Origin: Dethiobacter sp.
Lineage (GTDB): Bacteria > Bacillota_D > Dethiobacteria > Dethiobacterales > Dethiobacteraceae
Length of the DNA: 50,810 nucleotides
Assembly: GCA_018333395.1 (NCBI GenBank)
Contig: JAGXSQ010000064.1
Span: forward strand, 1 to 50,810
Direction: 5' to 3'
In this document: positions 44,208 through 50,810 of the stretch, in pieces
Layout: the number at the start of each line of letters is the position of its first letter
How positions within the stretch are numbered: position 1 is the first letter of the stretch
Made by a program: the position numbers and the translations under genes
The notes under the pieces: model-generated
What the model was told of the DNA's origin: nothing
Databases searched by the model: none
What the model saw: only the letters and a program-made list of their open reading frames with translations

Positions 44208-45927
44208 GTTTCAGTCCCCTATTCGTCGGGGTAATCGGTGTAACGGAGGACCGGCATAAAAAGAAGCGGGAATTTAAACCTTGTTTCAGTCCCCTATTCG
44301 TCGGGGTAATCGGTGTAACGAGATACACAGCAGCCACATCAGCACTGATGATAAAGTTTCAGTCCCCTATTCGTCGGGGTAATCGGTGTAACTTCTTCCA
44401 TGGGCATCCCTCTGTTATCGCATCCTCGTTTCAGTCCCCTATTCGTCGGGGTAATCGGTGTAACAATTGGAATCCATCATGAACGATGAAGAAGAATACC
44501 GTTTCAGTCCCCTATTCGTCGGGGTAATCGGTGTAACGAGGTAGTACTAAAGGTTAATGGCAGAGAAGTAACCGGTTTCAGTCCCCTATTCGTCGGGGTA
44601 ATCGGTGTAACTCTTGCAGTGGCCACAGCATTTGCAGGACACTTTGAAGTTTCAGTCCCCTATTCGTCGGGGTAATCGGTGTAACGCTTATCAAGCAGCA
44701 GCAAGAAATCTTAGCCAAAAAGTTTCAGTCCCCTATTCGTCGGGGTAATCGGTGTAACTCCCTGAACGAATCCGCCAAATTGTTGCATGGTAGGTTTCAG
44801 TCCCCTATTCGTCGGGGTAATCGGTGTAACACAAAAGCTGTATGACCAGGGGCAGCTCTTCACCCTGTTTCAGTCCCCTATTCGTCGGGGTAATCGGTGT
44901 AACATGACTATATGCCCATCTTCGCTGGGCCACAGGGGATGTTTCAGTCCCCTATTCGTCGGGGTAATCGGTGTAACCGCATCGAACACGGCGTAACTGC
45001 TTAATCAGAGGGAGTTTCAGTCCCCTATTCGTCGGGGTAATCGGTGTAACCTCTGCCAGAGCGCCTAGGGCGTATAACAACATTTGGTTTCAGTCCCCTA
45101 TTCGTCGGGGTAATCGGTGTAACAGTTGGTTGTTTTCGACCCGCCGCACCTTATCAGTGCTGTTTCAGTCCCCTATTCGTCGGGGTAATCGGTGTAACAG
45201 GAACAGGCAGCTAAAGCATTTGCGGAGGGCAAGATGTTTCAGTCCCCTATTCGTCGGGGTAATCGGTGTAACCTGGGCCAGCCTCGCCTATCAGCGCCCT
45301 TGTAGGTGGTTTCAGTCCCCTATTCGTCGGGGTAATCGGTGTAACAGAAGCAGCTTGCGGAACAGGGCGCCACAGCCGCACGTTTCAGTCCCCTATTCGT
45401 CGGGGTAATCGGTGTAACATGTAGCAGTCGACGCCGCGCCTGAGCAGGTCCGGGAGTTTCAGTCCCCTATTCGTCGGGGTAATCGGTGTAACACGCACGT
45501 TGACTGAACGGAGAATGTATTGGTCCGGTTTCAGTCCCCTATTCGTCGGGGTAATCGGTGTAACAATCTACCGCGAACCCTATCTGTAAGCGTGAGAAGG
45601 TTTCAGTCCCCTATTCGTCGGGGTAATCGGTGTAACCCTCCCGGCGCGGATCGAGGGCGAGCTAATACTAATGTTTCAGTCCCCTATTCGTCGGGGTAAT
45701 CGGTGTAACGAAGAGAAGGAGAGGAATACCCCAGTAGAAAAGAGGTTTCAGTCCCCTATTCGTCGGGGTAATCGGTGTAACAGCAACACAAGCCCCGTAC
45801 ATATAGCGATTTTAAGAGTTTCAGTCCCCTATTCGTCGGGGTAATCGGTGTAACGCGGATACCGCATTTCCGCATATCAGACGTAATCACGTTTCAGTCC
45901 CCTATTCGTCGGGGTAATCGGTGTAAC
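44208..45927 (-). CRISPR. CRISPR array: 24 identical 37-nt repeats, 23 spacers
   Basis: On the plus strand each repeat begins GTTTCAGTCCCCTATTCGTC and ends GGGGTAATCGGTGTAAC. All 24 copies appear identical, including both ends. Spacers are 35-38 nt. Read on the minus strand the repeat ends GGGGACTGAAAC, the usual 3' end of type I/III repeats that leaves an ACTGAAAC tag, so transcription is inferred to run to lower coordinates. CCCC and GGGG can form a short hairpin. The spacers show no obvious similarity to each other. The adjoining cas genes read in the same direction. Open frames across the array are artefacts of the repeat. Confidence 0.98.
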
Positions 45928-46084
45928 CGAGTACGGTGTGAAGGTTGGATTGCCGATGAATACTGTGTTTTTATTCATCCAAACCTGTTCGGACCTGCGC
46001 AAAAAACCGAAGATGGATTTTCTGCTGAAAAAGGGTGGGTATCTGCGAACTATAGCCTTCTTAGCTGTTCGGGGAGATCGGACA
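45928..46084 (-). promoter_or_regulatory. Probable CRISPR leader region
   Basis: This is the 157 bp between the csa1 stop and the first repeat in the inferred direction of transcription, the expected place of the leader. It is not strikingly AT-rich, though it has T- and A-rich tracts on the minus strand (CCCTTTTTT and ATGAATAAAAACACAG). No clear promoter was found. The opposite flank (44149-44207) is more AT-rich, so the assignment rests on repeat polarity and cas gene direction. Confidence 0.4.
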
Positions 46085-47002
46085 TCAATGGCAGCAGGCA
46101 TAGTAGGGGCAAGTCTTTTGACAATTGTCGGACTTTCCTGGATCAATTTCGTCGTAGACCATCCTCATCTTTTCATCCCTTTCTTCGATAAACCACTGGC
46201 GCAGTTCATCGTTGATAATGTGAAAGTCTTTCTGAATATGGAGACGGCCGTTCTTGAACTCGCCGTAGACTATGCAACCCACATTTATAGGATACTCGAA
46301 AATTGCTTCCATGACAAGAGCATATCCGGTGGTTGTCAGGCGGTGGAAAGGTTCCCGGGGACCAAACTTTAAGTCCATAATCATCGGTTCGGAAAAGACA
46401 AAGGCATCGGAACTGAGGTTGGCACTTAGGCCGAGAAAGGTTCCGTCCAGCTTTTGTTCCAGGACAAAGGGGATAACTTGGGAAGCTAAAGAATCTTCTC
46501 CGATGTATGGTTGGCGGGCCAACGTCTCCTGAAGTCGTGAAGAAATAAGGCTGAACATGTAGTTGAAGATTTGCGTAACCTGCTCCCTGATGTCAGGAAT
46601 TTGCTGGCTGAGTTCCGTGAAACGCTCTAAAAATCGTGGTAAAAGCGTGGTTAACTCGGACAGAACTGCCTCGGCATTCACATTGTGCAGGTAAATTAGC
46701 TTCTTGGTCTGGACAAGGGTCTGAACAATCAGTTCATGGAACATGGAGCCGCGTTTCATGGCCATATTGGCAGCGGCTTTTTTCCGTTCCACACGGTTGA
46801 GATAAAGGTCACGTCCGCTGCCGCAATACTTGCCTGCTATCTGATACAGTGGCAGCCGAACATCGTAGATGGGTTCAAGCGGCGGCTGATGCCAGTTCCA
46901 GCCGCGCAACTCTTCAGCTACTCCTTGTTCACGTGACTTGGGGATGTAGCTTTTTAAGAGTTTTTTTCGTTCGTCATCGGTGAGAAAATACATAACTTTC
47001 AC
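46085..47002 (-). CDS. csa1: Csa1-type Cas4 (second Cas4-like nuclease)
   Basis: The protein has 305 residues. LPLYQIAGKYCGSGRDLYLNRVERKKAA, GSMFHELIVQTLVQ, FVFSEPMIMDLKFGPREPF and C-terminal DNCQKTCPYYACC fit Csa1/Cas4a, a RecB-like nuclease with an Fe-S cluster. Csa1 is best known in type I-A systems, where it acts with Cas1, Cas2 and Cas4 in spacer selection. It overlaps cas4 by four bases and is the last gene before the array. Confidence 0.85.
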   Translation of the reverse strand: MKVMYFLTDDERKKLLKSYIPKSREQGVAEELRGWNWHQPPLEPIYDVRLPLYQIAGKYCGSGRDLYLNRVERKKAAANMAMKRGSMFHELIVQTLVQTKKLIYLHNVNAEAVLSELTTLLPRFLERFTELSQQIPDIREQVTQIFNYMFSLISSRLQETLARQPYIGEDSLASQVIPFVLEQKLDGTFLGLSANLSSDAFVFSEPMIMDLKFGPREPFHRLTTTGYALVMEAIFEYPINVGCIVYGEFKNGRLHIQKDFHIINDELRQWFIEERDEKMRMVYDEIDPGKSDNCQKTCPYYACCH

Positions 47003-47577
47003 TCCAAATCGGCGCAGTAATTTTTAAACTCACAGTCGGTGCAACGCTGCCTAGAGCGGACATAGAGAGGGATTTTTTCACTGGCAATTAAGTTGCGGAT
47101 GGCGGATAAGGCTTTTTTGACGTGTTCCCGCATGCTGACGGTGATTTCCAGGGGAATTACTGTTTTAGTGGGAATCAGGTACAAGAAGCCGTAGCGGACC
47201 GGCTTATGAAATTTTTCCTCCAGCAGCATGGCATAGGCGGCAAGCTGGTATTTCTGATGCAAGCCTTTTTTGCTGATACTGTGCTTAAACTCGACCGGAT
47301 AGATTTCCCCGGAGGCGGTGGTGATGGTCATATCTAGCAGGCCATGCAGCCCCAAGCGTGAAGACTGCACAAATACCTGAAAATCCCTGGCGCCGTCCAG
47401 AAGGCCGTAGGCTTTTAACTTTCTTCTTTTCTCCAGTTGCTTAACTTCAAAGTGCTCAAGCCGGCCATACTCCATTTTTTTGGTAACACGGCGCGGGATG
47501 GGCAAGACATAGTAGAAGTAGATAATGCGTGGGCAGTAAATGTATTGCTTTAAATCAGAAACGCGCAAAGGTATCAT
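46999..47577 (-). CDS. cas4: Cas4 nuclease
   Basis: The protein has 192 residues: an N-terminal cysteine (DLKQYIYCPRIIYFYYV), the RecB motifs HGLLDMTI, EIYPVEFKHS and YQLAAYAMLLEE, and C-terminal CTDCEFKNYC that completes the Fe-S site. Cas4 trims prespacers and sets PAM orientation. It overlaps cas2 and csa1 by four bases each. Confidence 0.95.
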   Translation of the reverse strand: MIPLRVSDLKQYIYCPRIIYFYYVLPIPRRVTKKMEYGRLEHFEVKQLEKRRKLKAYGLLDGARDFQVFVQSSRLGLHGLLDMTITTASGEIYPVEFKHSISKKGLHQKYQLAAYAMLLEEKFHKPVRYGFLYLIPTKTVIPLEITVSMREHVKKALSAIRNLIASEKIPLYVRSRQRCTDCEFKNYCADLE

Positions 47578-47840
47578 TTTGCGTCACCTTTGTGGTTGAT
47601 GATTTCGATTTTCAGGCGGACGTCTTTTTCACAAAGGGGATAAATTTGGATGTTGCCGGCTTTTTGGCCGAGAGTGCGCCGCAGACGTTGGCGGAGTTCG
47701 TCGCGACGATTATGGTTGATCTCGCCTAAGAAGGCACTGTACTGGATACGTTCCAAGCCGTAATCCTTGCAGGCCACGCCAATTTTATTCCGAATCCTGT
47801 CGTCTGGAATATCAAAAATGACTAGGGTTTGCACTACCAT
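47574..47840 (-). CDS. cas2: Cas2
   Basis: The protein has 88 residues: LVIFDIPDDRIRNKIGVACKDYGLERIQYSAFLGEI, with the Asp of the first strand, the standard Cas2 ferredoxin-like fold. It pairs with Cas1 to integrate spacers. It overlaps the cas1 end by seven bases. Confidence 0.96.
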   Translation of the reverse strand: MVVQTLVIFDIPDDRIRNKIGVACKDYGLERIQYSAFLGEINHNRRDELRQRLRRTLGQKAGNIQIYPLCEKDVRLKIEIINHKGDAK

Positions 47841-48841
47841 CCCCCCACAAAAGGACGGTACTTCCCCTCGCCGCGCACAAAAGTGCCGAGGCTCCTGGCT
47901 TGACGCTGGATTATTGTAGACAGCTTGTGCTTTTTACCGTCGTAGCTTTCTGTGTCGTCAAGACGGGCCAATATTTTGGCGGCCAACTCTTTGCGGGTAT
48001 CGGCGGAAAGCTTGCCTTCTTCAAGCTGCACTTTGCAGCCTTTGCTGAACATAGCTATTACCGTTCTATCCACCACAGGCTGGCGAAACTCCTCAATCAG
48101 GTCAAGAACAAGCGATGGTTTCCCCGGCCTGTCTACATGCATAAAGCCGGCAAAGGGTTCGAGTCCCGCCAGCAGAATGGCGCTCCAAAGCTGAGCGTAA
48201 AGGATGCCGTAGCCGTAATTAAGCATGGAATTGAACGGGTCTTCAGCGCCGCGGTGCTCCCGGCCGGGGAAGTCTACTTTTCCTTCCAGGATGGAGGCCA
48301 CCTGCTGCCAGTAAATGGCGGAGGCTCTCCCTTCCACAGAAAGGAATTGTCCTCTTACCTCGTCAATGTTCTGACCCTGATAAGTTTCTAAATCCTTCAG
48401 TATGGCGCCCATTTTAGCAGCTGCGGACATTACCTGTTCATAGCTTTCTCTTTTAGCCTCTTTGCGATGTTTGGCAAAGTACTTGAGGGTGTTGACTTGG
48501 TTTTTAATCTTTCCGGTAACAAAGGCGTTGGCTAATATGATTCCACGCTGGTCTAGGTAGGCCATCAGTTGTTCCCGTCTGGTCTGAACGGTGGCCGTCA
48601 ATTGCGGTGAGCTGATTTTGGCATAGGGCTGCCCGGTGCTGGACAGGAAATTGATTTGCACCCCATGTTCCATACACATGCGGATGGCATCGCTCGATAG
48701 GGAGGTGCCGCCTGTGGTAATGGTAACTTGGGTCAGGTCAAAGAAAGGTACTTCTTGTACCACTTTCCCGCCTTCTTTGACTACCAGCCGCTCGCTGGTT
48801 TTGCCGAGAAAGGTGCCGTAGTTATTGATGATCAGGTTCAT
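47834..48841 (-). CDS. cas1: Cas1 integrase
   Basis: The protein has 335 residues. The catalytic triad regions are present: GQFLSVEGRASAIYWQ (Glu), PFAGFMHVDRPGKPSLVLDLIEEFRQ (His and Asp/Glu). The N-terminus NLIINNYGTFLGKTSERLVV is typical. Complete length. Its ATG overlaps the stop of the upstream ATPase gene as ATGA. Confidence 0.97.
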   Translation of the reverse strand: MNLIINNYGTFLGKTSERLVVKEGGKVVQEVPFFDLTQVTITTGGTSLSSDAIRMCMEHGVQINFLSSTGQPYAKISSPQLTATVQTRREQLMAYLDQRGIILANAFVTGKIKNQVNTLKYFAKHRKEAKRESYEQVMSAAAKMGAILKDLETYQGQNIDEVRGQFLSVEGRASAIYWQQVASILEGKVDFPGREHRGAEDPFNSMLNYGYGILYAQLWSAILLAGLEPFAGFMHVDRPGKPSLVLDLIEEFRQPVVDRTVIAMFSKGCKVQLEEGKLSADTRKELAAKILARLDDTESYDGKKHKLSTIIQRQARSLGTFVRGEGKYRPFVGGW

Positions 48842-49989
48842 AGGAAATCTCCTGCCACCCTCTGCTGTAAGTTAATTATACTTAAGGAGCCAGGCTGCAA
48901 ACATTGGTTCTGTAAACACATATTTACCTCTGCTACGTTCTCAATGAACCCCTGCTTAACAAGCCAGTCCAAGGTTCTCTTGGCCTCGTTGGGATGTAGT
49001 CCAAGGTACGGTTTATTCTCCTCCGCCAGGCTAAATAATATCTCACGAGCTCTCTTTTTTGCACCGGCTTCTACCCACATTTCGCTGAATAGCGGGGTCA
49101 GCATCTCAAAGGTCCTCTGATAAGCGACATCCACCGCCCCCCTGGTGACAGTGCTTTTCGCGGCATCCAGCAACACGTAGTAAACTTCTGAGCATAACAA
49201 CATAATATCCTGTGGATGTCCACCCGTGAGGTCAACGATACGTTCCAGTAAAGTTTCTTCAGTCTGGATATCCCTTGAGGCAAACTTATCTGCAATATAG
49301 CTGACCCAAGCTTCTTTAGGAACAGGCGGAATAGCGAGAGTTTGCGCAAAACGATATAGCGCATGTTTCCGACTGCCAAATAACTCTCTCATAATACTGG
49401 CCTGTGAGCCAAGAAAAAAATACGTGGTGTGCTGTTGAGCCTGGAAGTATGCCCGCATAAGTTTGTAAATGCCCGGACCGGCTATTGAAGATGCCTCTTG
49501 AAATTCATCAAAGAGAATTACTAATTTCTTTCCGTCGTGCAAGGCAAGTTTTTCCGGCAGCTCCAGCGCATGCTTCAGAATTTCATCTTCGTCCTCCGTC
49601 AAATGTGGCAGGCCAAACTCAACTCTAAAATCTTCCAGTTCAACCGACAACTTAACCGAAGATACTAACCTTTTGGCGCCTACAGTAAAATAGGCCAAAA
49701 GAGCGCGTGTCCCCGTACGATTAGCAAAGCAGCCTTTAACAATCGCCTCTGCGAGATCTTTCTTGCCCCCGACCCGGAACAGATCCACAACAACAGTGTA
49801 GAAGCCCTTGTTCTTCAGTCGCTGTAAAACTTCAAGAGCAAGAGACGTTTTCCCAATCCGGCGTGGACCGGCCAGCATTACGCTTTGCCCTTCTGGAAGA
49901 CGCATAACCAGTCTTACAATAAATTCGTCCCTGTCTACAATATCCTCACTTGGCACTGGTTTCCCTACCGGAAAAAGTTTCGGAGTCAT
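48838..49989 (-). CDS. Archaeal-type AAA ATPase (STAND/ATPase_2-like)
   Basis: The protein has 383 residues from ATG 49989 (GGTGGTGGG upstream; ATG 50004 is the alternative). Walker A is MLAGPRRIGKTSLALEVL (about 37-54) and Walker B KKLVILFDEFQEA (about 155-168). FFLGSQASIMRELF has a sensor-1 position, and a winged-helix-like C-terminus follows (LGLHPNEAKRTLDWLVKQGFI). This family is mostly solitary and of unknown function in archaea and thermophilic bacteria. It lies between truncated cmr1 and cas1 and shares the ATGA overlap with cas1, so it is coexpressed with spacer acquisition genes. Whether it works in CRISPR immunity is not known. Confidence 0.85.
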   Translation of the reverse strand: MTPKLFPVGKPVPSEDIVDRDEFIVRLVMRLPEGQSVMLAGPRRIGKTSLALEVLQRLKNKGFYTVVVDLFRVGGKKDLAEAIVKGCFANRTGTRALLAYFTVGAKRLVSSVKLSVELEDFRVEFGLPHLTEDEDEILKHALELPEKLALHDGKKLVILFDEFQEASSIAGPGIYKLMRAYFQAQQHTTYFFLGSQASIMRELFGSRKHALYRFAQTLAIPPVPKEAWVSYIADKFASRDIQTEETLLERIVDLTGGHPQDIMLLCSEVYYVLLDAAKSTVTRGAVDVAYQRTFEMLTPLFSEMWVEAGAKKRAREILFSLAEENKPYLGLHPNEAKRTLDWLVKQGFIENVAEVNMCLQNQCLQPGSLSIINLQQRVAGDFL

Positions 49990-50002
49990 TTTTCCCACCA
50001 CC

Positions 50003-50023
50003 ATATCACATTTTAAGTGATAT
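50003..50023. repeat. Palindrome at the 5' end of the ATPase gene
   Basis: ATATCAC and GTGATAT surround seven A/T bases. It lies between the cmr1 stop and the ATPase start and could be an operator or a hairpin near the ribosome site. Confidence 0.5.
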
Positions 50024-50027
50024 TATG

Positions 50028-50342
50028 TCACAAATAATCTTTGCCAGCGCGTTCCCTCTTAAATTGGGGAAAAGTTTTTTGTTCCTCCGGAATCACCAAC
50101 ACAGAAACAGGTGAACGCCTGTCTGTACTGCCGAAAAGGGTACGTTCTTCTTGTTTAACTTTTTCGAGATTAGTTTCTCTGACATTGATGTCGTCTGCCC
50201 AGCGAATACCACCAGCCAACGCCCGCAACCAGTAACGGAGCGCGCCGCGTACCGAAGGAGCCCGCAACTCCGGTTCGCCCCCGGAATCAGCGCTCCCAAG
50301 AAACATTGGAGTCAAAACCTCGCCTTGAAAGTTAAGTTGCAT
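50028..50342 (-). pseudogene. cmr1: Truncated cmr1 (type III-B RAMP subunit), N-terminal 104 residues
   Basis: The start is good (GGGAGG before ATG 50342). The residues LTPMFLGSADSGGEPELRAPSVRGALRYWLRALAGG, then ERTLFGSTDRRSPVSVLV, are the recognisable N-terminus of Cmr1. Complete Cmr1 proteins are about three or more times longer. The frame ends after 104 codons and the ATPase gene begins soon after. So the Cmr complex was probably lost by deletion; other cmr genes, if any, lie outside. Confidence 0.85.
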
Positions 50343-50381
50343 CTGTTAAGCCTCCCTTCTTTTTAGCCACCCCTTAACCAA

Positions 50382-50579
50382 TCAGGTGTTCCTGTACGAT
50401 TTAACTGTGTCCGCAGGCGATAAAAGGTATTGCGTTAGGTCTATACTTTCATAACCTCTCATGCAATGGAGCATAAATTTCTCTCCTTGCTTATAGATAG
50501 TGATATGCCAAAAAATGTTGTGCTTTCTTGCGATACTCATCTTGTCCAACCACCCAACAAAGTTACTAAATTGACCCAT
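50382..50579 (-). CDS. Possible gene remnant upstream of cmr1
   Basis: About 65 codons are open on the minus strand from an ATG at 50579 (FSNFVGWLDKMSIARKHNIF, then FMLHCMRGYESIDLTQYLL). It ends 39 bp before cmr1 and its upstream part runs into the IS3-type element, so it may be the tail of a gene broken by insertion. No ribosome site and no recognised family. Confidence 0.3.
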   Translation of the reverse strand: MGQFSNFVGWLDKMSIARKHNIFWHITIYKQGEKFMLHCMRGYESIDLTQYLLSPADTVKSYRNT

Positions 50580-50590
50580 ACCCGATTTGC

Positions 50591-50810
50591 TGGACACACA
50601 AGAGTGAGATAAAATACTCTTGTGGAGGGCGAGATAAATGGCAAAGACAGAAAAGCGGTATAACAAGGAGTTCAAGGATGGTGTTGTCCACTTAGTGTTG
50701 GACAACGGGCGGAGCGTCGCCAGCGTGGCGAAAGACCTAGGGATAAGTGAACAAACCGTCTACCGATGGCTTGATCAGCAAAAGACAAGGCAGAGGCCTG
50801 ACAAAGTACG
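50591..50810 (+). mobile_element. Left part of an IS3-family element (runs off the window)
   Basis: The element probably begins at TGGACACACAAGAG. It contains a hairpin, CACAAGAGT and ACTCTTGTG (50597-50624), just before the OrfA start. The right end is outside the window, so the boundary is approximate. Confidence 0.6.
50638..50810 (+). CDS. IS3-family transposase OrfA (partial)
   Basis: The first 57 codons are visible: MAKTEKRYNKEFKDGVVHLV, then SVASVAKDLGISEQTVYRWL, a helix-turn-helix of the transposase_8 type. GTGGAGGGCGAGATAA before the ATG gives a ribosome site. The gene is cut by the window end. Confidence 0.85.
   Translation, partial: MAKTEKRYNKEFKDGVVHLVLDNGRSVASVAKDLGISEQTVYRWLDQQKTRQRPDKV

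Noticed and set aside
44110..45408. Several open frames with repeated FQSPIRRGNRCN or VTPITPTNRGLK text
   Set aside because: They are translations of the CRISPR repeat in different frames.
45938..46372. 144-codon plus-strand open frame between the array and csa1
   Set aside because: It is antisense to csa1 over most of its length, with no ribosome site or recognisable protein features.

Overview
The window looks like a chromosomal segment of an endospore-forming, probably anaerobic member of the Firmicutes (Clostridia-like, moderately high GC). The evidence is the number of sporulation genes (spoVB, spoVT, spoVG, fin, yabG, veg and two SPOCS-LysM spore-coat genes) and a gene order that largely follows the classical Bacillus/Clostridia cluster: tmk-holB-ricT-rsmI-abrB-metG-tatD-yabE-ksgA-yabG-veg-ispE-spoVG-glmU-prs-pth-fin-mfd-spoVT-spoVB-mazG-hup. 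I cannot name the genus. Nearly everything is on the minus strand, so the biological reading order runs from high to low coordinates.

Region 1-19 kb: a partial membrane protein, hup (HU) in frame with mazG, spoVB, spoVT, a PpiC-type foldase, mfd, fin, an inserted aromatic operon (aroF-pheA behind a T-box that appears to read a Phe codon), pth, prs, glmU, spoVG (with a sigma-H-like promoter inside a 12-bp inverted repeat), a MobA-like nucleotidyltransferase where purR sits in Bacillus, ispE, and a phosphorelay-type histidine kinase with a four-cysteine input domain. Region 18.7-26.7 kb carries spore and cell-wall genes: an L,D-transpeptidase-LysM protein, a LysM-CAP protein, two tandem SPOCS-LysM proteins (SpoVID/SipL-like), veg, yabG, a divergent glycosyltransferase and a YkuK-like protein. 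Region 26.7-39.8 kb holds translation, replication and nucleotide housekeeping genes (ksgA, two DUF348-G5 wall proteins, tatD, metG, abrB, rsmI, ricT, holB, tmk, an Orn/Lys/Arg decarboxylase-family protein, guaB, DUF523, NusG domain II). ilvC and a leuB-type dehydrogenase follow.

Region 42.4-50.8 kb is accessory DNA. A complete ISAs1-type insertion sequence (42479-44138) has 17-bp terminal inverted repeats and a perfect 10-bp target duplication. It sits 60 bp from a CRISPR array of 24 identical 37-nt repeats. Upstream of the array lies a tightly overlapping operon: an archaeal-type AAA ATPase, cas1, cas2, cas4 and a Csa1-type second Cas4. It is preceded by a truncated cmr1, the remnant of a type III-B effector module, and then by the start of an IS3-family element at the window edge. 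The adaptation genes look intact, no complete interference complex is present in the window, and the ATPase is translationally coupled to cas1. This locus is the best candidate for something unusual here.

Start codons were chosen from visible Shine-Dalgarno sequences and family N-termini. Function calls rest on motif recognition, not on database searches.
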